Shown here piece by piece: positions 49,222 to 58,642 of a stretch of DNA of 64,000 nt; position 1 is the stretch's first letter; the number at the start of each line of letters is the position of its first letter. The stretch is taken from contig NZ_JACJTD010000007.1 of assembly GCF_014698505.1 (NCBI RefSeq), positions 1 to 64,000 of the forward strand, given 5' to 3'. Source of the stretch: Nostoc foliaceum FACHB-393 (lineage in GTDB: Bacteria > Cyanobacteriota > Cyanobacteriia > Cyanobacteriales > Nostocaceae). Made by a program: the position numbers and the translations under genes. The notes under the pieces were generated by a model, which saw only the letters and a list, made by a program, of their open reading frames with translations, did not search any database and had not been told where the DNA came from.

Positions 49222-49816
49222 GAAGTTATTAATAATTTAGGAAATATAGGTTTTAAATTTAATTCCTATTCACATCACGCTTGCACAGCCAGCAAACTAG
49301 CTTTACATCAATAGTGGTGAAATTTCAAGGTATGTAAATATTTCCCAGCTAATCAGCAATTATTCATTATATTTTTTAAAAACATATCCGAGAATATATG
49401 GATTTCACATTCTCTAAAAAAGACGTTCATATATATTTATGCTCATCATAAATACAGATTACAAACTTCCAAAACTAGTATTAAACATCAGTAAAATTAT
49501 ACTGAAATAACACTAACTTTATAAAACGACAAGGGTAATAATGACTAATTTTAGAGCGATCGCCTTATGAAAGAGGATATTCAACTCTAGTGAAAGTGAA
49601 GATTGGTGGTAAATTTACATCGTGTAGCGATCGCCCCCGTGGTCGCATAGAGCAATTTAGTGTGAAAATGTTGCTGTTGTCAGACTTTTTGGGAACTATA
49701 GGATTGTCAGACGAGAAAATTATCAGTCAGCCTGCGAACAAAATAGAGGTGACTTAGCTGCGATCGCCGGGCTAAATAGTAAACAAGTCACAAGGAGTCA
49801 GATTAATTTAAATACA
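49222..49816. promoter_or_regulatory. Divergent region between the terpene synthase and kinase genes
   Basis: No firm gene. A 55-codon GTG-started reading frame at 49590-49757 exists but is not convincing. HIP1-type sites occur at about 49556, 49627 and 49761. Confidence 0.4.
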
Positions 49817-51136
49817 ATGACTTATAAGCCAGACATACCAATGCTTTATGTACCAAAAGATAGTTTAATTCTAGTAGTTGATGACACTACTACAAATTTA
49901 GAAATTGTCTTTGATGTATTAACTACTGTAGGTTTTGAAGTTACTACAGAGCATGATGGAGAAAGGGCACTTAAACAGGCTGAATATCTACTGCCTGATT
50001 TAATTTTATTAGATGTGATGATGCCAGGAATAGACGGATTTGAAACCTGTAAAAGGCTGAAACAAAATTCAGCTACTTGTGATATACCAATAATTTTTAT
50101 GACGGCAAATTCTGATACTGATAGTAAAGTAAAGGGTCTAAATATAGGGGCAGTCGATTATATCACTAAGCCCTTTCATGAAGAAGAATTATTAGCTAGA
50201 ATTAAAACCCATATTCAATTACGAAATCTCACAAAAACTTTAGAAAAAAAAGTTTCAGAAAGGACAGCAGCGTTGTCTAGGGCATTAAAAGACCTACAAG
50301 ATTCTCAACTTCAGCTTGTACAGACAGAAAAAATGTCTGCCCTTGGTCAATTAGTAGCAGGTGTTGCTCATGAAATTAATAATCCAGTTGGTTTTATTCA
50401 TGGCAATCTTGGACATGCTTCAGTATATTTCCAAGATATGGTTAACATTATTAGTCTCTATCAGCAGTACTATCCTCATCCTGTTCCAGAAATTCAAGAG
50501 GAAATTGCAGCGATAGATTTGAAATATATGCTTGCTGATCTACCTAATTTAATTTCCTCGATGAAAGAGGGAGTTCAGCGCATTCGCAATATTAGTACCA
50601 GTCTGAGAACCTTTTCTCGGTCAGATAGCGATCGCAAGGTTTATTGCAACATTCATGATGGTATAGACAGCACCATCATGATCCTCAAACATCGCTTAAA
50701 GGCATCCGAGGATCGTCCTGATATTCAAGTAATTAAAGATTACGATAATTTGCCAGAACTAGAATGTTTTATCGGACAACTAAATCAGGTATTTATGAAT
50801 TTATTAGCTAATGCTATTGATGCTTTAGAGGAGTCTAATGTAGGACGCACCTATATTGAAATTGAAGCAAATCCCAATCAAGTTTTGATTCAAACTTCCC
50901 TCACTGAAGATAAAAATCATATATTGATTCGGATTCAAGATAATGGCGTGGGAATGTCAACTGATGTCCAGCAAAAAATCTTTGATCATTTATTCACTAC
51001 CAAGCCTGTGGGTCAAGGTACAGGATTAGGATTATCAATTGCTCATCAAATTGTTGTCGAAAAACATGGAGGAACTCTAGAGGTAAATTCAACACTAGGA
51101 AAAGGTTCAGAGTTCATTATTAAGCTTCCCATTTAG
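49817..51136 (+). CDS. Receiver-histidine kinase fusion protein
   Basis: A 439-aa soluble protein with the order receiver then histidine kinase. The receiver (about 15-135) has LVVDDTTTNLEIV, LILLDVMMPGIDGFE and DYITKPFHEEELLARI. A coiled coil (KTLEKKVSERTAALSRAL) leads into the kinase core: [20 protein letters not shown] with the phosphoacceptor His, FMNLLANAIDALEE and [12 protein letters not shown]. The input probably arrives by phosphotransfer to the receiver. The FIST gene begins 43 bases later on the same strand. Confidence 0.93.
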   Translation: MTYKPDIPMLYVPKDSLILVVDDTTTNLEIVFDVLTTVGFEVTTEHDGERALKQAEYLLPDLILLDVMMPGIDGFETCKRLKQNSATCDIPIIFMTANSDTDSKVKGLNIGAVDYITKPFHEEELLARIKTHIQLRNLTKTLEKKVSERTAALSRALKDLQDSQLQLVQTEKMSALGQLVAGVAHEINNPVGFIHGNLGHASVYFQDMVNIISLYQQYYPHPVPEIQEEIAAIDLKYMLADLPNLISSMKEGVQRIRNISTSLRTFSRSDSDRKVYCNIHDGIDSTIMILKHRLKASEDRPDIQVIKDYDNLPELECFIGQLNQVFMNLLANAIDALEESNVGRTYIEIEANPNQVLIQTSLTEDKNHILIRIQDNGVGMSTDVQQKIFDHLFTTKPVGQGTGLGLSIAHQIVVEKHGGTLEVNSTLGKGSEFIIKLPI

Positions 51137-51178
51137 GAATCATAGCGAATTGCGTTCATCAACATAATAGGTAAATTT

Positions 51179-52330
51179 ATGTTTAAGGCAGTAGTAGGCC
51201 ACAGTAACGATCCAGATTCTCTATCCGCAGTTGAAGAAGTTATTGAGCAATGTTTCAGTTCTCTTGCAGGAGATATACCAAAAGCTGGGATTCTTTTTGC
51301 TGCAATTGATTTTGAACATTCTCTCATTTTGCAGCAAATTTATCAGGCTTATCCAGGGATTGAGTTGATTGGTGGAACAACAGATGGAGAAATTTCTTCA
51401 GTCTTAGAGTTTCAGCAGGACTCAATTACCTTGATGTTGTTCTGCTCAGACGAAGTTGAAATTTATGCAGGAGTTGGACGCAAAGTTTCATCTGATCCAA
51501 TTACTGCAACTAAACAAGCTGTAGAGCAAGCAAAAGCAAAAAGTACTGCACCTCCAAAGCTATGCTTAACTCATCCAGAGAGCCTCACAACTAGTGGTGT
51601 ATCTATATTGAATGGCTTAAAGCTAGCTCTTGGACAACATGTGCCGATATTTGGTGGTTTGGCAGCCGATCAGTCAAGATATCAAAATACATATCAATTT
51701 TTTCAAACAGAAGTATTAAGTGATTCTGTACCAATTCTGCTTTTTTCCGGCACAATATTGTTTTCTCACGGGATTGCAAGTGGTTGGCATCCCATCGGCC
51801 AAATAAGCAAAGTAACTAAGGTAGATAAGAATATAGTCTATGAAATAGATGGTAAACCAGCTTTAGATTTTTATCAAAATTATCTAGGTTTGCTTCCTCC
51901 TTCGATGGAATATCCGCTAGCAGTGTTTGCTCAGAATGGAGACAATTTTTATATAAGGGCACCTATTGCTTACAACCAGGAATCTGGTAGCATAACCTTT
52001 TTTGGAGATATTCCCGATCAAGCAATTATTCAAATTTCAGAAGCAGCTTATGAAGATATTCTAGCAGCTTCCAAAGCTTCATTCATGAGTGCCTTAGATA
52101 ATTATCCAGGTGCAGAACCCAGTGCCGTTGTGTTTTTTTCATGTGTAGCTCGTCGGCAAATACTTGGTACTAGGGCACAAGAAGAGTACCAGAATACAAA
52201 ACTTTGTATGGCTAAATATTTTCCTGCTTGTGGATTTTATTCTTATGGAGAGATTGCTCCTATAGATCGAATTAGCCAGACGCAATTTCACAATGAAACT
52301 TTTGTAACTTTAATTTTGGGAACTCGGTAA
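51179..52330 (+). CDS. FIST domain sensor protein
   Basis: A 383-aa protein with FIST_N and FIST_C parts. LIGGTTDGEISS and PIFGGLAADQSRYQNTYQFF mark the N-terminal part. The C-terminal part includes SAVVFFSCVARRQILGTRA and CMAKYFPACGFYSYGEIAP. FIST domains are thought to bind small ligands such as amino acids, and commonly lie beside signal-transduction genes. It is the middle of a three-gene run, flanked by two kinases and only 6 bases from the next one. The ATG precedes MFKAVVGHSNDP, without a strong ribosome binding site. Confidence 0.93.
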   Translation: MFKAVVGHSNDPDSLSAVEEVIEQCFSSLAGDIPKAGILFAAIDFEHSLILQQIYQAYPGIELIGGTTDGEISSVLEFQQDSITLMLFCSDEVEIYAGVGRKVSSDPITATKQAVEQAKAKSTAPPKLCLTHPESLTTSGVSILNGLKLALGQHVPIFGGLAADQSRYQNTYQFFQTEVLSDSVPILLFSGTILFSHGIASGWHPIGQISKVTKVDKNIVYEIDGKPALDFYQNYLGLLPPSMEYPLAVFAQNGDNFYIRAPIAYNQESGSITFFGDIPDQAIIQISEAAYEDILAASKASFMSALDNYPGAEPSAVVFFSCVARRQILGTRAQEEYQNTKLCMAKYFPACGFYSYGEIAPIDRISQTQFHNETFVTLILGTR

Positions 52331-52336
52331 AAACTG

Positions 52337-53380
52337 ATGGAAATGGGGGATTATCAACAAGAAATTAAGGAACTAAAAAAAGCGAATAGAATTCTCCAAA
52401 AGCAATTGGAACGTTCTGAATCTGATCGGATAAAACTTGAAGATGTAAATAACAAGAAAGAATGTTTGCTCAGAAAAGTAATTGATGAATTAAAAGAATA
52501 TCAAAACAAGTTAGAAGACAGAAGCCATGAACTAGAAATGATGCTTCTTAATCTTCAGATAATGCAAAATAAGATGTCTACTCTGGGAAGTCTTGTCGCA
52601 GATGTAGCTCATGAAATTAATAATCCAGTTGGCTTTATAGCAGGTAATCTGACTCCGGCTAAAGAGTATATTCAGAATTTATTACATCTCATCGACCTTT
52701 ATCAGCAAACCTATCCCAAGGCATCTCAAGAAATTCAAGAAACAATCCAAGTGATTGATCTAGAGTATGTGCGCGAGGATTTACCTAAACTGATTTCCTC
52801 AATGAGAGAAGGCACAGATCGCATTTCCAACATTAGCAATAGCTTGCGAACTTTCTCTAGAGCAGATACAGAACAAAAAGTTATTTTTGATATTCATGAA
52901 GGCATGAATAATACTCTCCTCATTCTCAAGCACCGTTTGAAAGCTAATAAGATTCGTCCTGCTATTCAAATAGTTAAAGATTACGGCGATTTCCCTCTAG
53001 TAAAATGCTTTCCAGGACAATTAAATCAGGTATTTATGAATCTATTGGCAAATGCCATTGATGCTTTAGAAGAATCTAATTCTGGACTGAGTTTTAATGA
53101 GATTAAGGAAAATCCCAATCAAATCATAATTCATACTGACCTAATTGAAGATATAAATCACGTATTGATTCGGGTTAAAGATAATGGTGTGGGAATATCG
53201 CCTGATGTTCAGCTTAAAATGTTTGACAATTTATTTACAACCAAACCTGTGGGGAAAGGAACAGGATTAGGATTATCAATTGCTTATCAAATAATTGTCC
53301 AAAAACATAAAGGAACTCTAGAAGTAAATTCTGTGTTAGGAGCAGGTTCTGAATTTATAATTACCATTCCAATTTCTTAA
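52337..53380 (+). CDS. Soluble histidine kinase with N-terminal coiled coil
   Basis: A 347-aa protein. About 85 residues of coiled coil (QQEIKELKKANRILQKQLER and onward) precede a kinase core closely like that of the 49.8-kb gene: [34 protein letters not shown] and [12 protein letters not shown]. No sensor domain is present, so it probably receives its signal through the FIST protein or a partner kinase. It starts 6 bases after the FIST stop; the three genes appear to be one operon. Confidence 0.92.
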   Translation: MEMGDYQQEIKELKKANRILQKQLERSESDRIKLEDVNNKKECLLRKVIDELKEYQNKLEDRSHELEMMLLNLQIMQNKMSTLGSLVADVAHEINNPVGFIAGNLTPAKEYIQNLLHLIDLYQQTYPKASQEIQETIQVIDLEYVREDLPKLISSMREGTDRISNISNSLRTFSRADTEQKVIFDIHEGMNNTLLILKHRLKANKIRPAIQIVKDYGDFPLVKCFPGQLNQVFMNLLANAIDALEESNSGLSFNEIKENPNQIIIHTDLIEDINHVLIRVKDNGVGISPDVQLKMFDNLFTTKPVGKGTGLGLSIAYQIIVQKHKGTLEVNSVLGAGSEFIITIPIS

Positions 53381-53671
53381 AATAACAAATATAGCAATTA
53401 TTCCAATTAATATTCAGAAAAATCAATGTTCAATTTGGTAGCAGGTCATAATGATTTAATAATTCGTGATTTATAATTCGTAATTAATTACGGTTTACAA
53501 GCAACAAGTCTATTTATGGAAAACAGGAAAATTTTATTTTGATTGTGAGCAAGCAGATTTATGTATGGGTTAACAATACAATAAGTAGTTAAACAAAATT
53601 AATTACAAAAAGTTAAGATATGAAACCCTTATCCAGACTAAAAACTCATGTGTAAATAATTGTTAGCGATT

Positions 53672-53797
53672 AAGTAAGTCGGCGTAAATAATTATTGTTG
53701 CAATAAGGCAGGGGGCAGGGAGCAGGGAGAGAAAGAGTTTGAGCTTTATTTACTTTTATTTACATAGTTTGGTTTTATTGCACCGACTTACTTACTT
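53672..53797. repeat. MITE-like inverted repeat element
   Basis: AAGTAAGTCGGCGTAAATAA at the left and the reverse complement of TTTATTGCACCGACTTACTT at the right agree at most positions. A G-rich stretch (AGGCAGGGGGCAGGGAGC) lies inside. No transposase and no certain target duplication are visible. Confidence 0.55.
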
Positions 53798-53863
53798 ATA
53801 CTTGGTATTAGTGATATTTTGCCCCGGAAGATCCTCAAAACCCGTTTTTAAGGAGACTTAATT

Positions 53864-53882
53864 CCCTCCTTAAAAAGGAGGG
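53864..53882. repeat. Perfect palindrome CCCTCCTT-AAA-AAGGAGGG
   Basis: Eight-base arms around AAA. Such palindromes are commonly dispersed in Nostoc genomes. Confidence 0.6.
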
Positions 53883-54108
53883 TTAGGGAGCATCAAGCCT
53901 TAACCCAATCATATTAGGTGATGGGAACATAAGCTAGAAAAGACTTTGCAAAATTTGGAACTGTCGTAACAACAAAGTTCAGAATTTGTGATGACTATTA
54001 CATTACTATTTATTAAAAACAAAAGCAAGCATCAAATTTTTTAAAGAAAAAGATTAAGCAGTTACTTTAGAGGCATTTTGGGGAACTCTATAACTGTAGT
54101 TCAAGATT

Positions 54109-54666
54109 GTGTCCTCAAAATTTATGACCAATGCACTTAACCACTCAATAGCTACACTTAATGTTCCTTTAGAACGCGATATATTTTTACGTACATTAAT
54201 CAGAGAGTTATCTGGCACTTTGCAGGACGTAGTTGGCTTAGAAGAAGCTTCTGGATTTATTAGCGTAGTTGGTCAAAGGATGGCTAGGCAGCTCAACCAA
54301 GATTACAAATCTGCCCTGGAAGTTTCCAACCTTTCTAGTAAGCAGGTCGCTGATGTCTTGATTGACTTAAAAAAACGAATTCAAGGCGATTTTTATGTCA
54401 TTGAGCAGGATGATGAAAAAATTGTCTTTGGCAACCGCGTTTGCCCATTTGGCGAAAAAGTGCTTAATCGCCCTGCCATGTGTATGATGACCTCAAATGT
54501 CTTTGGGACGATCGCAGCTAATAATCTGGGATATGCGAAAGTAGAATTGCAAGAAACCATAGCACAGGGAGCTTCTGGATGTAGAGTAATTGTTTACTTA
54601 AAATTTACAGAAGAGGCAGAAGATGCAGAAGGTCGAGAATACTTTAGAGGACTAGACTCTGTATAA
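54109..54666 (+). CDS. Methanogen output domain 1 (MO1-like) protein
   Basis: A 185-aa protein. The C-terminal part [20 protein letters not shown], followed by [16 protein letters not shown], matches the methanogen output domain 1 family. The conserved Cys residues could bind a metal or thiol ligand. The N-terminal part is helical ([19 protein letters not shown]). It lies directly upstream of the PAS-histidine kinase gene and probably feeds that kinase. The first 5 residues are uncertain, since TTG/GTG and ATG starts compete. Confidence 0.8.
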   Translation: MSSKFMTNALNHSIATLNVPLERDIFLRTLIRELSGTLQDVVGLEEASGFISVVGQRMARQLNQDYKSALEVSNLSSKQVADVLIDLKKRIQGDFYVIEQDDEKIVFGNRVCPFGEKVLNRPAMCMMTSNVFGTIAANNLGYAKVELQETIAQGASGCRVIVYLKFTEEAEDAEGREYFRGLDSV

Positions 54667-54749
54667 ACCCTTCAGCACCAAAATAACTTCGGGATATAAG
54701 TTTAGTGCAGATATGTAAAGTAGAATCGAACCTTGAAATTGGAAGCCCC

Positions 54750-56135
54750 ATGACTCCTGAACAATTTCTTGAACTTGCCAGAGTTTTACCAGAACCTTTA
54801 CTCTTGGTGAGTGGAGAGGGTAAGTTGTTAGCTACCAATCAACCAGTAGCAGATATGCTAGGTTTACGCCGTCAGGAACTGCGCGGAAGAATGCTCTTTG
54901 AAATTGTAACTGAGTCTACCAACGATATTGTCAGGTATCTGCAAGCTTGTTCAAGTAGTAGGGCAATGGTTATTGGCTCCTTGACTTTACGAAAGAATGA
55001 TGGACAAACGTTAATATGTCGTAGCCAAGGAGCCGTTATTCAACCTTGGTCTCCTGAATCTTCAGCTTTAATTCTCTTACGCTTGGAAAATAGAACTCTG
55101 ACCAGCAGTAATTTCGTTCTTCTGAACGAAAAAATCGATGAGTTAGCAAAAGAAGTTCAAAGACGAAAACAGGCAGAGGAAGCGCTTTGGAAAGCGAATC
55201 AAGAGCTAGAAATTCGGGTTGAGGAACGTACAACTGCTTTACAAGAAACACTAAACGAACTACAGCTTACCCAAACTCAGCTTATCCAAGCTGAGAAAAT
55301 GTCTAGTTTAGGTCAGATGGTAGCTGGTATTGCCCATGAAATTAATAATCCCGTGAGTTTTATTTATGGCAACCTTCATCACGCCCATAAATATACTCAA
55401 GATTTACTGAAATTGGTGCAAATTTATCAACAGCTTTGTCCAAATACTCCTCTTGAAATCCAAGAGCAAGTAGAAGAAATAGACTTAGATTTTCTGATTC
55501 AAGATATAACTAAACTTTTCCAGTCCATGAAAGTGGGAACAGAACGCATTCAGGAAATTGTTAAATCACTACGTAACTTTTCCAGGCTTGATGAAGCAGA
55601 ACTTAAGCAAGTCAATATCCATGAAGGAATTGATAGTACTTTAATGATTTTGGAGCATCGCCTTCAAGCTAGGCATGAGTACCCAGAAATCAAAGTCATC
55701 AAAAAATATAGTCAACTTCCGAATGTAACTTGCTATCCTGGCCAACTTAATCAAGTTTTTATGAATATTCTTGCTAATGCGATCGATTCATTGGAGGCAT
55801 CGGTAAATCCACAAACAACTGACAATCAACAACTGATAAATAATAATCCCCAAATTCAAATTAAAACTGAGCTAATCGATGAAAAATGGATAGCAGTTAG
55901 TATTGCTGATAATGGTTTGGGGATAAATGAACAAGTTCGCTCAAAGCTATTTGATCCATTTTTTACCACTAAATCTGTGGGCAAAGGTACTGGACTAGGA
56001 CTATCTATAAGCTATCAAATTATAGTTGAAAAACATAACGGAGAACTTAGTTGTTTTTCTGTTCCAGGAAAAGGTGCAGAATTTGTAATTAAGATACCTA
56101 TTAACTCAGTCTCATATTTAAGTGAAAAGATATGA
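54750..56135 (+). CDS. PAS-histidine kinase
   Basis: A soluble 461-aa kinase. A PAS domain (about 5-105) has [38 protein letters not shown] and LRLENR. A coiled coil follows, then the kinase core with [33 protein letters not shown] and [12 protein letters not shown]. It is very like the cores at 40.8, 49.8 and 52.3 kb. The chosen ATG has GGAAG a few bases before it; a GTG at 54705 would add 15 residues. It is probably co-transcribed with the MO1 gene. Confidence 0.92.
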   Translation: MTPEQFLELARVLPEPLLLVSGEGKLLATNQPVADMLGLRRQELRGRMLFEIVTESTNDIVRYLQACSSSRAMVIGSLTLRKNDGQTLICRSQGAVIQPWSPESSALILLRLENRTLTSSNFVLLNEKIDELAKEVQRRKQAEEALWKANQELEIRVEERTTALQETLNELQLTQTQLIQAEKMSSLGQMVAGIAHEINNPVSFIYGNLHHAHKYTQDLLKLVQIYQQLCPNTPLEIQEQVEEIDLDFLIQDITKLFQSMKVGTERIQEIVKSLRNFSRLDEAELKQVNIHEGIDSTLMILEHRLQARHEYPEIKVIKKYSQLPNVTCYPGQLNQVFMNILANAIDSLEASVNPQTTDNQQLINNNPQIQIKTELIDEKWIAVSIADNGLGINEQVRSKLFDPFFTTKSVGKGTGLGLSISYQIIVEKHNGELSCFSVPGKGAEFVIKIPINSVSYLSEKI

Positions 56136-56138
56136 CAA

Positions 56139-56168
56139 ACGCCTGTCTGCTAATTAGCAAACAGGCGT
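56139..56168. terminator. Bidirectional hairpin between the PAS kinase and ndhB
   Basis: ACGCCTGT and ACAGGCGT enclose TGCTAATTAGCA-like bases. It lies 3 bases after the kinase stop and 33 bases after the ndhB stop. Confidence 0.65.
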
Positions 56169-56200
56169 GTATTTGAGTACAAAGTTTGGTTGAGAATCGG

Positions 56201-57808
56201 TTAAATCTTAGCAGTAGAATCAACTGATGGTTGAGACTGACTAACCGAATCTAAATTTGGCAAAAGCAGTAGATTTTGTGCTTTTACATTACTGTTGATT
56301 GTTGCTTGCAAAAATGGTGTGTGGGAGATGGAATTATTAGCCAATGTAAACAGTGGATTTGACAAAATCCCTGCTATGGAAGTGGCAATTAATGTTACCA
56401 CCAACCCGACTTGCAAAGGTCTTAGCCCAGGCAAATCCCAACGCACTTGGGGATAATTCTTCACCGCGTCGGACATTTCATGGGGTTCTTTGACTACCAT
56501 CATCTTAACTACGCGAATGTAGTAGTAGATGGAGACGACGCTGGTAACTAAGCCTAGCAAGACTAACCAATAAAGTCCTGCTTGCCAACCAGCCCAAAAT
56601 AAGTAAATCTTGCCGAAAAATCCAGCTAATGGTGGAATACCACCCAAGGAAAGCAGGGAGATACTCAACGCCAGTGTTAGGAGTGGGTCTTTTTGATATA
56701 AACCAGAGTATTCGGCAATCTGGTCGGTTCCTGTCCGCAGTGAGAACAGGATGATGCAGGTAAAGCCGCACAGGTTCATGAACAGGTAAACCAGTAGGTA
56801 AAATATCATACTGGCATAGCCCGCCTGTGTACCAGCAATTAAGCCAATCATCACAAACCCAGCTTGGGCAATGGATGAATAAGCTAGCATCCGTTTCATG
56901 CTGGTTTGAGCTAGGGCGACTACGTTACCCAAAATCATGCTGAGAACGGCCAGAGCAGTGAAGACAAACCTCCACTCGTCAGCAACAAGAGGGAAGGCTG
57001 TTGTCAACAAGCGGATGGCTAGGGCAAACCCAGCTGCTTTGGAACCGACAGATAAAAAGGCGATAACTGGGGTGGGAGCGCCTTCGTAAACGTCTGGTGT
57101 CCACTGGTGGAAGGGTGCAGCGGAGATTTTGAAGCCAATACCCGCGATCGCAAAAACCAGGGCAATTACTAAACCTAAAGATTGTCCGACTTTAGCTGTG
57201 GCAATGCCACTTGCGATCGCACTAAGTTCAGTTTGTCCTCCAGATAGTCCATACAGCAGTGATACACCGTACAAAAAGATTGCTGTACTGGAAGCTCCAA
57301 TTAACAAGTATTTCAGCGCCGCTTCGTTGGAGCGGGGGTCACGCTTGGTATAACCTGTTAACAGGTAAGAGGAGATACTCAGGGTTTCTAGGGAGATGAA
57401 AATCATCACCAACTCACTAGCCCCGGATAAAAACATCCCTCCTAGAGTAGCACTCAGCAAAATAGCGATGAATTCGGCTAAAGCAGTGCCGCTCTGCTCA
57501 ACGTAGCGAATTGACATCAGTATAGTTACAATCGCAGACAAGGCAATAATACCGCGAAAGACGATACTCAGGTCATCACTGTTAAAGCTACCGGTAAAAC
57601 CGATGGGATTAGGAGAGTCCCATTGAAAATATAGGGCGACAATCGAAGCAAATAAACCTGCGATCGCTAGATATCCAATCCAGCGTGCGGATGATGTACG
57701 CCCCAAAATCAAATCAACAATCAAAACCCCCAAGAGGGTGAGAATAACAATCCCCTCTGGCAAAATCGTTCCAGCGTTCAACTGGGATGCAATATTAGCA
57801 AAATCCAT
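56201..57808 (-). CDS. ndhB: NADPH-quinone oxidoreductase subunit NdhB
   Basis: A membrane subunit of photosynthetic NDH-1, homologous to NuoN. The 535-aa protein has about 14 hydrophobic helices. Conserved charged segments include [39 protein letters not shown] and [26 protein letters not shown] marks the second proton-channel helix. The length is close to the usual 515-525 aa, with a Ser/Gln-rich tail. It acts in cyclic electron flow and respiration in the thylakoid. Confidence 0.97.
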   Translation of the reverse strand: MDFANIASQLNAGTILPEGIVILTLLGVLIVDLILGRTSSARWIGYLAIAGLFASIVALYFQWDSPNPIGFTGSFNSDDLSIVFRGIIALSAIVTILMSIRYVEQSGTALAEFIAILLSATLGGMFLSGASELVMIFISLETLSISSYLLTGYTKRDPRSNEAALKYLLIGASSTAIFLYGVSLLYGLSGGQTELSAIASGIATAKVGQSLGLVIALVFAIAGIGFKISAAPFHQWTPDVYEGAPTPVIAFLSVGSKAAGFALAIRLLTTAFPLVADEWRFVFTALAVLSMILGNVVALAQTSMKRMLAYSSIAQAGFVMIGLIAGTQAGYASMIFYLLVYLFMNLCGFTCIILFSLRTGTDQIAEYSGLYQKDPLLTLALSISLLSLGGIPPLAGFFGKIYLFWAGWQAGLYWLVLLGLVTSVVSIYYYIRVVKMMVVKEPHEMSDAVKNYPQVRWDLPGLRPLQVGLVVTLIATSIAGILSNPLFTLANNSISHTPFLQATINSNVKAQNLLLLPNLDSVSQSQPSVDSTAKI

Positions 57809-58148
57809 GAGATGTATAGGTTTTGGGGATTAGATATTAAGGCTAACTCTGTTCACTCTAGCAAGTTTTCTAATTCCCAGACTAGCTCTTTTAACAAGAG
57901 CTTAACAGCTTGGGTGCAGATGGCAATCGCACCAACTTCACTGGCTTACCAGCAGCTTTCTCAGTATCTAGGAATTCACCTAACAGCTTTCCTACCTCGT
58001 TTTTCAGGCGTGACTTTAGCGAATATGATAAATAATTATGCAGCAACGAGTGCGTGCCGTAGGCGATCGCCACGTACAAAAAGCTTATAAAACTAATAAG
58101 GGCACAGCAATGCTGTGCCCCGACAATATTCATAACTCCTAAATTTAT
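57809..58148. other. Intergenic region with ambiguous short ORFs
   Basis: Opposing small ORFs (plus 57812-58090, minus 57891-58133) cannot be supported as genes. A perfect hairpin lies at 58100-58120. Confidence 0.4.
58100..58120. terminator. Perfect GGGCACAGC palindrome
   Basis: GGGCACAGC and GCTGTGCCC flank AAT. It may stop transcription or belong to a dispersed palindrome family of cyanobacteria. Confidence 0.6.
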
Positions 58149-58421
58149 TTAAAAATCGACGGATGGCAGCTTGCCTTGTAAAGACTGAAATTTAGACTGA
58201 ACACAGTTGGCACAATTGCAACCAAGTTGATCAATAATCGGATTAGATGTTTGAATCAAGTGTGGTGTTGCCAGATCGGGAATTTGTTGTGTAGATACTA
58301 CCGTCATAAGTTGGGTAGCATCAGTAGATTTCAGGGTGGATGCATGTGCTGGATTGACTACCAGCAGCATGGATACCAAAAATGCGGGACAGGCAAGTAA
58401 AATAAGTTTGACTATGTTCAT
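58149..58421 (-). CDS. Small secreted protein with a CNCANC motif
   Basis: A 90-aa protein with a hydrophobic signal segment (ILLACPAFLVSMLLVVNPAHA, cleavage likely after AHA). The mature part ends near a CNCANC cluster (GCNCANCVQSKF), which might bind a metal. The family was not recognised. The next gene on the minus strand is a WD40 protein 222 bases upstream, with heptamer repeats between. Confidence 0.65.
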   Translation of the reverse strand: MNIVKLILLACPAFLVSMLLVVNPAHASTLKSTDATQLMTVVSTQQIPDLATPHLIQTSNPIIDQLGCNCANCVQSKFQSLQGKLPSVDF

Positions 58422-58486
58422 AATTTACACAAAGATACCTTTGCTGATACAGCATAGCTAATAAATTGACCACCTTCAACTTTAAT

Positions 58487-58514
58487 AATTCGTAATTCGT
58501 AATTCGTAGTTCGT
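58487..58514. repeat. Heptamer tandem repeat AATTCGT x4
   Basis: Three perfect AATTCGT units plus one AGTTCGT variant. This is the complement, in rotation, of the ATTACGA repeat at 10603. Two inverted copies of ATTACGA follow at 58623-58636. Confidence 0.8.
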
Positions 58515-58642
58515 AATTGTTGGGTTTAATTACCCTTCTTCCAAAAGGATAGGCGAACGCCAACGTCTATAAGTGGCGCTTTTTTCGGTCTGCGTATAAA
58601 TACTTTGATGTAATAGTCTTTAATTACGAATTACGAATTATT

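Larger units (their letters stand above)
53381..54108. other. Intergenic region with MITE-like repeats
   Basis: No gene seen. It contains a 126-bp inverted-repeat element (53672-53797) and a perfect 8-bp-arm palindrome at 53864-53882. Heptamer-like runs (AATTCGT variants) lie near 53460-53490. Confidence 0.5.

Noticed and set aside
49590..49757. Possible 55-aa GTG-started ORF between the terpene synthase and receiver-kinase genes
   Set aside because: No ribosome binding site, no recognisable family and a composition not clearly coding; left as intergenic.
57812..58133. Opposing small ORFs near ndhB
   Set aside because: Both strands open by chance; the minus ORF crosses a repeated palindrome (58100-58120) and neither has a clear start signal. 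A degraded gene remains possible.
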